A DNA stretch of 64,000 bases from Aromatoleum buckelii (GTDB lineage: Bacteria > Pseudomonadota > Gammaproteobacteria > Burkholderiales > Rhodocyclaceae), in contig NZ_WTVH02000008.1 of NCBI RefSeq assembly GCF_012910785.2, positions 434,001 through 498,000 on the forward strand, in the 5' to 3' direction. Position numbers and translations under genes: made by a program. The notes beneath the pieces are model-generated. The model was not told the origin of the DNA and did no database searches. It saw nothing but the letters and a program-made list of their open reading frames with translations. Every line of letters begins with the position of its first letter. The stretch's first letter is position 1. Positions 34,404 through 43,267 of this stretch are shown one piece after another.

Positions 34404-35947
34404 CAGTCCGTCGGACTACGCCACCCACGGTGGCGTAGTGTTCGCGATGCGAAACGTGAATCGGGCGTGAAGGCCGTTTTCACCGTCATTTTTGCGAGAA
34501 TGCGCACGATTCCCCGCCGTTTCCTTACTGTGGACGCAATACGGCCATGCGCTTCAGATTCCACGCGAGGCAAACGAGGCTCCATTCGTTCGTCACGTTG
34601 TCGAGGCCGCGCAGCAGAAACTGCCGGAAGCCCATCACCGACTTGATGATGCCGAACACCGGCTCGACGGTTTGTTTGCGCAGGGCATAAGCCGCGCGTC
34701 CGGCACGTGTCTTCAACCGGTGCTTCATCGTCTCGACCGCCGAGGCCCCCGCGGCCAGCGGTTCGGGTTCGCTGAAACGTTCCCGCCAATCCGGATGATG
34801 CGCGTCGCGCTTGACCGCGATCAGCGGTTCGATCTTCGCGGTGACGCACGCCGTGACGTTCTTCTCGCTGTAGTAACCGGTGTCGGCGAGCCAAATCGCC
34901 GGCTGATTCAACCCCTCGGGATTGGCCTGGACCTTCGCCAGCATCGGCTCGATCTGTTCCTTGTCGTTGGTCGCCTGGGTCACGTGAGTGGCGAGGATGA
35001 GCATCGATTCGGTATCGACCACCGCCTGCGCGTTGTAGCTCTGCTCGAATCCGCCACCCGCGACCGGCATGATCCGGGACTCTTCGTCGGTCAGATTGAT
35101 CTGGTCGTCGGCGCGGGGCCCGGCTTGCGGCGGTTTCGGCCCTTTGCCCTTGGACTTCTTGCCCGTTTCGGCTTCCTTCTTTGCGCGGGCGGCGAGCTTC
35201 GCCTGGTGCTCGGCCTGTTCGCGTGCGAAGCGCTCCGCGGCACGCGCTTCGATCTTCGCTTTCGCTTCCGCGATCGCCGCCAGCCGGTCTTCCCGGCGGC
35301 GGATTTCCTCGGGCAGCTTCACCCCGTCCGGCAGCGAGGATTGATCGGCCGCCTCGGCCAGCTTCATGAGCTCCTGCACCTCGGCCTTGAGCTGCGCCTC
35401 GATCGTCCGTGCGTGCCCATAGGAGAGCGCACTGTGCCGGCTCGCGTTGGCGTGGATCTTGGTCCCGTCCAGACTCACCGTGCCAAAGCGCGAGAGCTGG
35501 TTCTCGCGCGCCACCTGCAGCACCTGGACAAAGGCCGCTTCGAACTCCCCGCCGAAGCGCTTCCTGAAATTGGCCAGCGTGTCGTGATCCGGATGCCGAT
35601 TGCAGGCGATGAACCGGAAGGCGAGCGAGTCATACGTCGCCCGCTCGATCTTGCGGCTCGAGAAGGTCCCGGTAGCGTAGCCGTAGATCAGCAGCGCGAG
35701 CAGCGTTGCCGGATGATAGGCGTCGCTGCCTCGTCCCGCGTATGCCCGCTCGATCGCCGACAGATCCAGCTGCTCGACGACGTCCACCACGTACCGCGCC
35801 AGATGCGCTTCCGGCAACCACTCCTGCACCGAGGGCGGCAGCAGAAAGTCAGTGTCCCGGTCTATCGGGTGGAAAGCCATTTCCGCAAATCCCGTCAGTT
35901 CGCCTGGCTATGATTATCGCCTATCCCGCTCAAAGTCCGACACGCTG
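34404..35947. mobile_element. IS1182-family insertion sequence with CTAG target duplication
   Basis: A 1.54-kb element with imperfect 14-bp terminal inverted repeats (left CAGTCCGTCGGACT; right, complementary strand, CAGCGTGTCGGACT) and one intact transposase. It is flanked by CTAG at 34400-34403 and 35948-35951, the target duplication. The left CTAG contains the stop codon of the surface protein gene, so insertion left that protein's end unchanged. Confidence 0.85.
34525..35880 (-). CDS. IS1182-family transposase
   Basis: A 451-residue DDE transposase, apparently intact. The N-terminus has DFLLPPSVQEWLPEAHLARY, then the dimer/DNA-binding part YHPATLLALLIYGYATGTFS and NRHPDHDTLANFRKRFG. The first catalytic Asp lies in VSLDGTKIHANASRHSALSY, the second in IWLADTGYYSEKN, and the Glu in LRKQTVEPVFGIIKSVMGFR. 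Between them is a long charged coiled segment (about 180-260; EAKAKIEARAAERFAREQAE). The start at 35880 lies 67 bp inside the right end. Confidence 0.94.
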   Translation of the reverse strand: MAFHPIDRDTDFLLPPSVQEWLPEAHLARYVVDVVEQLDLSAIERAYAGRGSDAYHPATLLALLIYGYATGTFSSRKIERATYDSLAFRFIACNRHPDHDTLANFRKRFGGEFEAAFVQVLQVARENQLSRFGTVSLDGTKIHANASRHSALSYGHARTIEAQLKAEVQELMKLAEAADQSSLPDGVKLPEEIRRREDRLAAIAEAKAKIEARAAERFAREQAEHQAKLAARAKKEAETGKKSKGKGPKPPQAGPRADDQINLTDEESRIMPVAGGGFEQSYNAQAVVDTESMLILATHVTQATNDKEQIEPMLAKVQANPEGLNQPAIWLADTGYYSEKNVTACVTAKIEPLIAVKRDAHHPDWRERFSEPEPLAAGASAVETMKHRLKTRAGRAAYALRKQTVEPVFGIIKSVMGFRQFLLRGLDNVTNEWSLVCLAWNLKRMAVLRPQ

Positions 35948-36157
35948 CTAGGTTCTGACTTTCCACACGTCTGGCTCATCATCCTGGACGGCCTGCAGTG
36001 GTTACCAGTTGCAGGGAAGGAAGCGACGTTGACCGATGGGGGCACAAGCGTTTTGTGACGCCCCCTGAGCGGCTGCTTTGTACGTGCCCGAATGGCCGTT
36101 CAGGGTCGCTACCGCCAGTTCGAAGAACCGAAGACCTGCCGTTCGACACCGCTCAGC

Positions 36158-36243
36158 GCCGAGAAGGGCGATCAGTGGGATTTCAACACGAAGCTCCATC
36201 TGGACGCCAAAGTCCATTCCGGCCTGACGCATAGGGTATCGGG
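36158..36243 (+). pseudogene. Short IS5-family-like transposase remnant
   Basis: About 28 codons (AEKGDQWDFNTKLHLDAKVH then SGLTHRV) match the IS5-type segment usually reading KKGxQWxFxxKxHxxxDxxSGLxHxV around the middle of the transposase. No other part is recognisable in 35951-36356, which otherwise seems to be decayed sequence between the IS1182 element and the truncated GGDEF/EAL gene. Confidence 0.45.
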
Positions 36244-36356
36244 CGACTCTCAGAGCGTCGGCGGGCCCGAGCTGAACGCTCTTATCACTGCCGGATGGGC
36301 GGCCCGGTTCAGTCGAAACGGCCGGCTCACCGGCGGGCACTTTAAGCCTTGCCGGT

Positions 36357-38525
36357 TCAATCTCCGGAAGGATGCTCCGGGGGCCGGGTCGCGCGCGCTC
36401 GTTGCTCCCGCAACCGCGCCAGCGCTTCAAACGCGATTGCCTTGCCCCCTTGGGCGTCGACGACCGGCCGTTCGTCCAGCGGTCCCCGCTTCAGCCTCGT
36501 TTGGTCCCCAGTCGCCAGACCGGATCGCTCGTCGAGCTCTCGCGTGTAGACGTGATAATTGGCCCGGCCGGACTGCTTCGCCTGGTACATGGCCAGATCG
36601 GCCGCGTGAATCAGCGCGTCGAGCTCGGTCGTGTGCTCCGGAAAATAGCTGATGCCGATCGAAGGCGATATCCCGACCTCCAGCGCATCGATGCGGAACG
36701 GCCGAGTGATCTCGTCGATCACGTGCCGCGCGACCACTTCGGCGCGCCGGGTATCGGCGTCGAGGTAGGGCAACACGATGACGAACTCGTCGCCCCCGAG
36801 GCGGCCGACCAGATCTTCCTGCCGCGTGCAGGCGACGAGCCGCTTGCTGACCTCCTGCAGCACGCGGTCGCCGATCTCGTGGCCGTAGCGGTCATTGACC
36901 GGCTTGAAGCGGTCGAGATCGATGAACAGCAGCGCCCCTTGGCCGTGGCCGCGTCGAGCCGCGGCCAGCAGATGGGCGCAATAGTTCGCCACGAGCGCGC
37001 GATTGGGCAGTCCCGTCAGGGAGTCGAGCAGTGCCGCCTCGCACACGCGCTGCTCCGCGAGCTTGCGCTCGGTGATGTCGCGGCAAGTCGCCAGCATCAG
37101 CCATCCGTCGTCGAACTCCAGAACGGTCGCAGTGATTTCGACGGGAAAGGTGCTCCCGTCCCTGCGCCGCTGCGCGTCTTCGAAGGGCGCAATCGCGCCT
37201 TGCTTCCCGCGGGCGAAAATTTCCGCAAAGTATGCGTTCGCGTGAATCGCGATGTCGGCGATGTTGAGCTCGAGGAGCTGCGCTTCGTCGTACCCGAGCC
37301 GTTCGCACGCCCGCTTGTTGGCATATCGGAGGCCGCCCGCCTCGTCCACAAGCAGGTGCACGTCGGTTGAGTGGTCGCTAAAGAACTTGAACTTCCTCAA
37401 CTCCTCTTGCTGGGCGTGTAGCGTCCGGGCTCGCTCTTTCAGCAGCTCGCCGGCGCGCTCGATCGCTGCAGCCACTTCAGCGGCTTCCTTGATGTGCACC
37501 TGCGGCACCGCGGTCGGTGCGCCGCTGCCCAGCGCGATCGCCGGAGCGGTCAGAGCCTGCACCGAATGCGCGATCCTAGCGGCCATGACGCGGGCCAGCG
37601 CGAGTCCGATGCCGAAGAGCGCCGCGACCCCTACCGTCAGCAACGCGAGGGTCTGCACAAACGGCCGTTGAATCGCCTGGCGGGGAATCCCGACAGCAAT
37701 TCCCCAGTTCGTCACCCGAGAGCGGCAATAGAAGGACACGACTTCAATGCCCTCCAGTGTCGTCAGTTCGACCGCACCATCGGGGGACTTCTGCATCGCC
37801 TGAAACAACTGGTCGACGACTTTCGAGCCGACAAAGCGCTCTTTCTCAGCCGTGCGCACGACGATCGTCCCCAAGCCGTCGAAAATGACCGCGACCCAGT
37901 CTTCGGGCAGGCGCTGAGCGGTCAGGATGGTAGTGAAGGTCTCCGATGCGATGCCGACGGACAGCGCATAAGCGATCTCGCCGCCGACCCTCACGGGGAC
38001 GCTCACGGTCACGACCGGGCGCTTCAGGACGGGGCCGACGTAGACGTCGGAAACAGTCGGCTTTCCGGTTGTGAAGATGTCCCGTACCTGGTCCTCGGCG
38101 CCGCCCTCGGGCAAGGGCGCCCCGAATTCCACCGTGGTGTTCACGAGCTGCCGCCCGGCGACGTCCCTCAAAATGACGTGAGTCCCCAGACCTGCGACGT
38201 TCACGACTTCCCGCGCCCGCTCATGGAAGCGGGCCAGATCGTTTCGCTTGAGCGTTTCCGACGTGGAGAGCGTCTGCGCGACGGCCTGGACGTGGAGGAG
38301 GTGGCTATCGACGCGTTGAACGAGCGCCCGCAGGGTCCGGACCATATCCTTTTCCTGCTGGGCGCGTCCTTCCTGGTATTGGTAGACGACAAGAACGGTC
38401 GCGCCGATGACGCCCGGCAGCAGGCAGGCGAGGACCAGCCAGATCAGGAAGGTGCGTACCGACCGGCGCGGGAGGGGCGCGGCCGCAGGGACCGATTTAA
38501 TTGCCTCAAACACTTGATGGGGCAT
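36357..38525 (-). CDS. dCache-PAS diguanylate cyclase with cut-off EAL domain
   Basis: A 722-residue membrane sensor: TM about 25-48, an extracytoplasmic double-Cache-like domain (about 50-290), TM about 297-318, HAMP-like linker, PAS (about 385-505), GGDEF (about 510-665). GGDEF is intact at 577-581 (RLGGDEFVIVLPYLD), so diguanylate cyclase activity is expected. The last 45 residues (RLKRGPLDERPVVDAQGGK, AIAFEALARLRE) are the start of an EAL domain with the usual xVxxYQP segment shortened, ending in RPPEHPSGD where RPPEFI would normally continue. The EAL domain is thus lost, likely at a mobile-element boundary. Confidence 0.88.
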   Translation of the reverse strand: MPHQVFEAIKSVPAAAPLPRRSVRTFLIWLVLACLLPGVIGATVLVVYQYQEGRAQQEKDMVRTLRALVQRVDSHLLHVQAVAQTLSTSETLKRNDLARFHERAREVVNVAGLGTHVILRDVAGRQLVNTTVEFGAPLPEGGAEDQVRDIFTTGKPTVSDVYVGPVLKRPVVTVSVPVRVGGEIAYALSVGIASETFTTILTAQRLPEDWVAVIFDGLGTIVVRTAEKERFVGSKVVDQLFQAMQKSPDGAVELTTLEGIEVVSFYCRSRVTNWGIAVGIPRQAIQRPFVQTLALLTVGVAALFGIGLALARVMAARIAHSVQALTAPAIALGSGAPTAVPQVHIKEAAEVAAAIERAGELLKERARTLHAQQEELRKFKFFSDHSTDVHLLVDEAGGLRYANKRACERLGYDEAQLLELNIADIAIHANAYFAEIFARGKQGAIAPFEDAQRRRDGSTFPVEITATVLEFDDGWLMLATCRDITERKLAEQRVCEAALLDSLTGLPNRALVANYCAHLLAAARRGHGQGALLFIDLDRFKPVNDRYGHEIGDRVLQEVSKRLVACTRQEDLVGRLGGDEFVIVLPYLDADTRRAEVVARHVIDEITRPFRIDALEVGISPSIGISYFPEHTTELDALIHAADLAMYQAKQSGRANYHVYTRELDERSGLATGDQTRLKRGPLDERPVVDAQGGKAIAFEALARLREQRARATRPPEHPSGD

Positions 38526-38979
38526 CCGGTTTAGAACCCTTCGGACGGAACACGCCTCCCGGGCGGGGAGGGGGCATTTTGGCCGCGCCGTGAATTTCTT
38601 GCTTGACTCGCCTCAAGCGATGGGGCGCCGGTCTCGCGCATTTTGTAACGGGACGTGTGAAAGCCAAAGGTGCCAGCTGCTCAAAGCGAGCTGCCCAAGC
38701 TGGGGCTGCTTACGCCAAAGCCGCAGGTCCTGGTGGGCGTCCCTCCGAATCGAGTAAAAGGTTTTCCTGTGATGCCCCGATCACTCGATTGACGACACCA
38801 AGGATGTCGACTTGGGGAATACGGGCTTGGAATCGTTGTTCGTAGCTGGCCTTCTTTGCTTGCCGCCCTGTCGCCCGCCCGCTGCGCTCCCGTAACGCAA
38901 TATTGTTCCCGAATGTTAGATTACGGCGAGCATGCCCTCCCTGTAGACTTCTACTCTGCCCCTGTTTTCCGTTCCGCCC
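38526..38979. other. Gap of 450 bp with decayed-looking sequence
   Basis: A minus-strand frame (about 38915-38745) reads RATGRQAKKASYEQRFQARI, then PQVDILGVVNRVIGASQENL before a stop; I do not recognise it. GC is lower than in the flanks. It may be more mobile-element debris between the GGDEF gene and the AhpD-like gene. No promoter or RNA is clear. Confidence 0.4.
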
Positions 38980-39546
38980 ATGGCCACCCGACTCGACGAA
39001 CTTTCAGAACGTGACTTTCCCTGGTATGTGCGCCTGGTTTTTGCATACCAGAAACGTAAATACGGGCAGGTGCTGTCCCCTATGTGGGCGTGGGGGCGGC
39101 AGCCCGCGATCATGTTCGTTTTCCTCCTTTTGATCGGACGCTTCAAACGGCTGGCTTCGCCCGGCCCCCTGTTGCGGACGTTGATGAGCGTGCGCATCTC
39201 GCAGATCAATCATTGCGACTTCTGCGTGGACTTCAATGCCCACAATTTCCTCGCCGCGCATGGGGCGCACGAAAAGATCGACTTCATCGACCGCTGGCTG
39301 GAGCACCCCGAGGTTTTCAGCGAGGAAGAACGGGCGGCGCTGGCTTACGCCGAGGCGGTAACGCTGAACGATGGTGCCGGCACTGCGCGCGCGCTGACGG
39401 AGCTCAAGCGCTTCTTCAAGGATGACGCGATCGTCGCCATCACCGCGTGGATCGGCGTGCAGAATCTTTCGAGCAAGTTCAACGACGCGCTGAGCATCCC
39501 GATGCAGGGGTTCTGCCGGGTTCCGCCCCGTTCACCCTCTGGTTGA
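38980..39546 (+). CDS. Carboxymuconolactone decarboxylase/AhpD-like protein
   Basis: A 188-residue protein with the AhpD-fold redox motif NHCDFCVDFNAHNFLAAHG near residue 80 (Cys-x-x-Cys plus His), the pattern of alkylhydroperoxidase-like and CMD proteins. A hydrophobic stretch (IMFVFLLLIGRFKRL) precedes it. The role is probably peroxide or thiol redox chemistry; the substrate is unknown. A tiny membrane protein and the OsmC-YcaO gene follow on the same strand. Confidence 0.85.
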   Translation: MATRLDELSERDFPWYVRLVFAYQKRKYGQVLSPMWAWGRQPAIMFVFLLLIGRFKRLASPGPLLRTLMSVRISQINHCDFCVDFNAHNFLAAHGAHEKIDFIDRWLEHPEVFSEEERAALAYAEAVTLNDGAGTARALTELKRFFKDDAIVAITAWIGVQNLSSKFNDALSIPMQGFCRVPPRSPSG

Positions 39547-39553
39547 ATCCCCC

Positions 39554-39697
39554 ATGCGCTTCATCCGCGAATTTCCGTTTCCGATCCTGATCGTCGTCGC
39601 TGTGCTGATGCTTGGCGCGCCTTTCGTTCCCGAGCCGCACCTGATCGAGAAGTCTCGCATCGCGACCACCGGCACGCTTACCGCGTTTTTCCACTGA
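39554..39697 (+). CDS. Tiny single-span membrane protein
   Basis: A 47-residue frame (MRFIREFPFPILIVVAVLML, then GAPFVPEPHLIEKSR) beginning 8 bp after the AhpD-like stop. The one membrane span followed by PEPHLxEK is seen in small proteins often labelled RND-transporter-associated. The usual tail of about 15 more residues is missing, so it may be truncated. It ends 53 bp before the OsmC-YcaO gene. Confidence 0.6.
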   Translation: MRFIREFPFPILIVVAVLMLGAPFVPEPHLIEKSRIATTGTLTAFFH

Positions 39698-39750
39698 GAA
39701 ATCCTATAATAGCGGTCAATTCGTTTTGAACGCTATTTTGGGATTCCCAC

Positions 39751-41955
39751 ATGGAAATTAAGGTCAACTTTCTCGACAAACTTCGTCTTGAAGCCAAGTT
39801 CGATGACTTCACGGTAATCGCCGACCAGCCTGTCCGCTATAAGGGCGACGGCTCGGCGCCTGGTCCATTCGATTACTTTCTGGCTTCGTCGGCTTTGTGT
39901 GCGGCTTACTTCGTGAAGCTGTACTGCGAAACTCGCAATATTCCGACCGATAACATCCGCCTGTCACAGAACAATATTGTCGATCCGGAAAACCGCTATC
40001 AACAGATTTTAAAGATTCAGGTCGAGTTGCCGGCGGATATTTCCGCCAAAGATCGGCAGGGCATTTTGCGCTCCATGGACCGGTGTACCGTGAAAAAGGT
40101 GGTGCAAACCGGGCCTGAATTTGTGATCGAGGAAGTAGAGAATCTGGATGCCGATGCTCAGGCCCTGCTGACACTGAATCCGGCTTCGGAAGTCAGTACC
40201 TATATCGCCGGCAAGGATCTGCCGCTGGAGCAGACCATCGCCAACATGTCCGAGGTCTTGGCAGGCCTGGGCATGAAAATTGAAATCGCTTCGTGGCGCA
40301 ATCTGGTGCCCAACGTGTGGTCGCTGCATATCCGCGATGCGCACTCGCCGATGTGCTTTACCAACGGCAAGGGCGCGACCAAGGAAAGCGCGCTGGCGTC
40401 GGCGCTGGGCGAGTTCATCGAGCGGGCGAATTGCAATCACTTCTACAACGACCAGTTCTGGGGCGAAGACATTGCCAACGCGGCGTTCGTGCATTACCCG
40501 AACGAGCGCTGGTTCAAGCCGGGTCGGAAAGATGCGCTGCCCACCGGGATTCTCGACGAATACTGCCTGGAAATTTACAACGCCGATGGCGAGTTGCGGG
40601 GCTCGCATCTCTACGACACCAATTCCGGCAATATCGAGCGCGGCATCTGCGCGCTGCCCTATGTGCGCCAGTCGGACGGCGAAGTGGTGTATTTCCCGAC
40701 CAACCTGATCGACAACCTGTTCCTCAGCAATGGCATGAGTGCCGGCAATACGCTGGCGGAAGCGCAGGTGCAATGCCTGTCGGAAATCTTCGAGCGGGCG
40801 GTCAAACGGGAAATTCTGGAAGGTGAAATTGCCTTGCCGGATGTGCCGCACGAAGTGCTGGCGAAATACCCCGGCATTCAGGCCGGCATTGCGGAACTGG
40901 AAAATCAGGGCTTTCCGGTGCTGGTGAAGGATGCGTCGCTGGGCGGGAAATTCCCGGTGATGTGCGTCACCTTGATGAACCCGCGTACCGGTGGTGTGTT
41001 TGCGTCGTTCGGGGCGCACCCAAGCCTGGAAGTGGCGCTGGAGCGCAGTCTGACCGAGTTGCTGCAGGGGCGCAGTTTTGAAGGCCTGAACGATCTGCCC
41101 CGGCCCACCTTTGAAAGCAACGCTGTCACCGAGCCGAATAACTTCGTTGAACACTTTATCGATTCCAGCGGCGTGGTGTCGTGGCGTTTTTTCAGCGCCA
41201 AAGCGGATTATGACTTTGTCGAGTGGGACTTTTCCGGTCAAGGTGAAAACTCGAATGCCGACGAAGCTGCAGCGTTGTTCGGCATTCTCGGCGACATGGG
41301 CAAGGAAGCGTACATGGCGGTCTATGATCAGCTCGGCGCAACAGCCTGTCGCATCCTGGTGCCGGGTTATTCGGAAATTTATCCGGCAGAGGATTTGATC
41401 TGGGACAACACCAACAAAGCGTTGTCGTTCCGAGCCGATATTTTGAACTTGCATCGCCTCGATGATGCCAGCCTGGAAGCACTGCTCGAACGCCTGGAAG
41501 ACAGCGAGCTTGATGATTACACCGGCATCATCACGTTGATCGGCATCGAATTTGACGAGAATACGGCCTGGGGTCAGTTAACGATTCTCGAGTTGAAGCT
41601 GCTGATCAACCTTGCTTTGCGGCAGTTTGAAGCGGCACACGAACTGGTGGAAACCTTCCTGCAATATAACGAGAACACGGTCGAGCGCGGATTGTTCTAT
41701 CAGGCCTTGAACGTGGTGCTGGAGGTGCTGCTGGACGACGACCTGGAACTGGACGATTACATCGTCAATTTCCGCCGGATGTTTGGCAACCCGCGGATGG
41801 ATGCGGTGATGGGGTCGGTGGACGGCAGCGTGCGCTTCTTCGGCTTGACGCCGACGAGCATGAAGCTGGAAGGGCTCGACAGGCATCAGCGCCTGATCGA
41901 TAGCTACCAAAAGCTGTATAGGGCGCGGGCCGAGGTGGCGGCTTTATCCCGTTAG
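39751..41955 (+). CDS. OsmC-YcaO fusion protein (ribosomal S12 methylthiolation accessory type)
   Basis: A 734-residue fusion. Residues about 1-140 are OsmC-like (PVRYKGDGSAPGPFDYFLAS, CAAYFVKLYCETR), a thiol-peroxidase-like fold. Residues about 170-580 are YcaO with ATP/Mg ligands in ALGEFIERANCNHFYND and QCLSEIFERAVKREIL, then a helical TPR-like C-terminus (ALRQFEAAHELVETFLQYNE). E. coli YcaO promotes beta-methylthiolation of ribosomal protein S12 with RimO; the same is inferred. It ends ALSR, without the PxPxP tail of azoline-forming YcaOs. GC and codon use look lower than in neighbours, suggesting transfer, perhaps from a gammaproteobacterium. Confidence 0.88.
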   Translation: MEIKVNFLDKLRLEAKFDDFTVIADQPVRYKGDGSAPGPFDYFLASSALCAAYFVKLYCETRNIPTDNIRLSQNNIVDPENRYQQILKIQVELPADISAKDRQGILRSMDRCTVKKVVQTGPEFVIEEVENLDADAQALLTLNPASEVSTYIAGKDLPLEQTIANMSEVLAGLGMKIEIASWRNLVPNVWSLHIRDAHSPMCFTNGKGATKESALASALGEFIERANCNHFYNDQFWGEDIANAAFVHYPNERWFKPGRKDALPTGILDEYCLEIYNADGELRGSHLYDTNSGNIERGICALPYVRQSDGEVVYFPTNLIDNLFLSNGMSAGNTLAEAQVQCLSEIFERAVKREILEGEIALPDVPHEVLAKYPGIQAGIAELENQGFPVLVKDASLGGKFPVMCVTLMNPRTGGVFASFGAHPSLEVALERSLTELLQGRSFEGLNDLPRPTFESNAVTEPNNFVEHFIDSSGVVSWRFFSAKADYDFVEWDFSGQGENSNADEAAALFGILGDMGKEAYMAVYDQLGATACRILVPGYSEIYPAEDLIWDNTNKALSFRADILNLHRLDDASLEALLERLEDSELDDYTGIITLIGIEFDENTAWGQLTILELKLLINLALRQFEAAHELVETFLQYNENTVERGLFYQALNVVLEVLLDDDLELDDYIVNFRRMFGNPRMDAVMGSVDGSVRFFGLTPTSMKLEGLDRHQRLIDSYQKLYRARAEVAALSR

Positions 41956-42046
41956 GGTTACGAGCCATGGCTGGATCAACCAATCGGCAGCTGAACTCTG
42001 CTTCCCGCTGGCGGTCGATCAGTCACTGCCCCAGGCGACTAAACCC

Positions 42047-43264
42047 ATGGAAGACCGTGAATCCGGAGCACGCAGCGCTCGCCCGAAGCCCGCTCCCGAG
42101 CCGCCTGCAGGTGCGGCAGCGGATGCCGGACGCGTCTTTCGCGTCGGTATTTCGGGCTCCTATGGCGGCCTGAACCTCGGTGACGAGGCCATTCTCGGCG
42201 CCATGGTGTCCGAGCTGCGAGCCTCGCTGCCGGTGGAGATTACGGTGTTCTCGCGCAACGTGGAGGACACACGTCGTCGCCACAAGGTCGACCACGTCCA
42301 CCCGGTGCGTCAGCTCACCCGCAACGAAGCCCGCGCGGTGGTGGAAGGCCTGGACGTGTTCGTGCTGGGCGGCGGCGGCATCCTCTACGACGACGAGACT
42401 GAAATTTACCTGCGCGAGGTCATGCTCGCCCATGAAGCGGGGGTGCCGGTGATGGTCTATGCCATCAGCGCGGGCCCGTTGGTGCGCACGGCGAACCGGG
42501 ATCTGGTGCGCGAGGCTCTCAACCGGGCCGCCGTCATCACGGTGCGCGACCGCCAGGGGCGGCGTCTGCTGGAAGAAATCGGGGTGGACCGGGAGGTGCG
42601 GGTAACCGCCGATCCGGCCCTGCTGCTCGAACCGGAGCCCTTGCCGAAGGACGCGCTGCGGCGCGAAGGGATCGATCACGGCCGGCGCCTGATCGGTGCC
42701 TCGGTACGCGAGCCCGGCCCGGCGGCCCCGGATATCGACATCGACCATTGCCACAGCCTGTTCGCCAACGCGGCCGATTTCATCGCCGATCGTCTCGATG
42801 CGGACATCGTGTTCGTGCCGCTCGAGCGCCAGCACGTCGACATGCAGCACAGCTACGCGGTGCTCTCGCGCATGCAGCTCGTGCAGCGCGGGACGCTGTT
42901 GAAGGGCGAATACACGCCCGGCCAGCTCCTCACGCTCATGGGACACTTCGAGCTGGCGATCGGCATGCGGCTGCATTTCCTGATCTTCGCCGCGATCCAG
43001 GGCGTGCCCTTCGTGGCGCTGCCTTACGCGTCCAAGGTGACGGGGCTGCTGCAGGATCTCGAGCTCGAGATGCCGCCGATGAACGACGTGAATACCGGGC
43101 GCCTGCTGGCCAACGTGGACCGTTCCTGGGACCAGCGCGACGTGTTGCGCCGCCACCTCCAGCAGCGGCTGCCGGCACTGCAGGAGCGGGCGCGCGAGAA
43201 CAATCGCCTGCTGGTGGCGCTGCTCCATGCCGGCGCTTCGATGCGCAGCCTGAAAGGAGGTTGA
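42047..43264 (+). CDS. Polysaccharide pyruvyl transferase family protein
   Basis: A 405-residue protein with the pyruvyl-transferase (CsaB-like) fold: ISGSYGGLNLGDEAILGAMV near residue 35, DVFVLGGGGILYDDETEIYL near 105, ADPALLLEPE near 185, and GQLLTLMGHFELAIGMRLHF near 295, including the conserved GMRLH. These enzymes transfer pyruvate from PEP to sugars of cell-surface polymers, but other uses are known. The first 30 residues are a Pro/Ala-rich unstructured start. It is followed three bases later by a FAD oxidoreductase, so the two act as an operon. Confidence 0.85.
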   Translation: MEDRESGARSARPKPAPEPPAGAAADAGRVFRVGISGSYGGLNLGDEAILGAMVSELRASLPVEITVFSRNVEDTRRRHKVDHVHPVRQLTRNEARAVVEGLDVFVLGGGGILYDDETEIYLREVMLAHEAGVPVMVYAISAGPLVRTANRDLVREALNRAAVITVRDRQGRRLLEEIGVDREVRVTADPALLLEPEPLPKDALRREGIDHGRRLIGASVREPGPAAPDIDIDHCHSLFANAADFIADRLDADIVFVPLERQHVDMQHSYAVLSRMQLVQRGTLLKGEYTPGQLLTLMGHFELAIGMRLHFLIFAAIQGVPFVALPYASKVTGLLQDLELEMPPMNDVNTGRLLANVDRSWDQRDVLRRHLQQRLPALQERARENNRLLVALLHAGASMRSLKGG

Positions 43265-43267
43265 CCC

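Noticed and set aside
39751-41955. Azoline-forming (RiPP) YcaO
   Set aside because: There is no PxPxP C-terminus, no E1/ocin-ThiF-like partner and no visible precursor peptide; the OsmC fusion and TPR-like tail fit the S12-modifying type.
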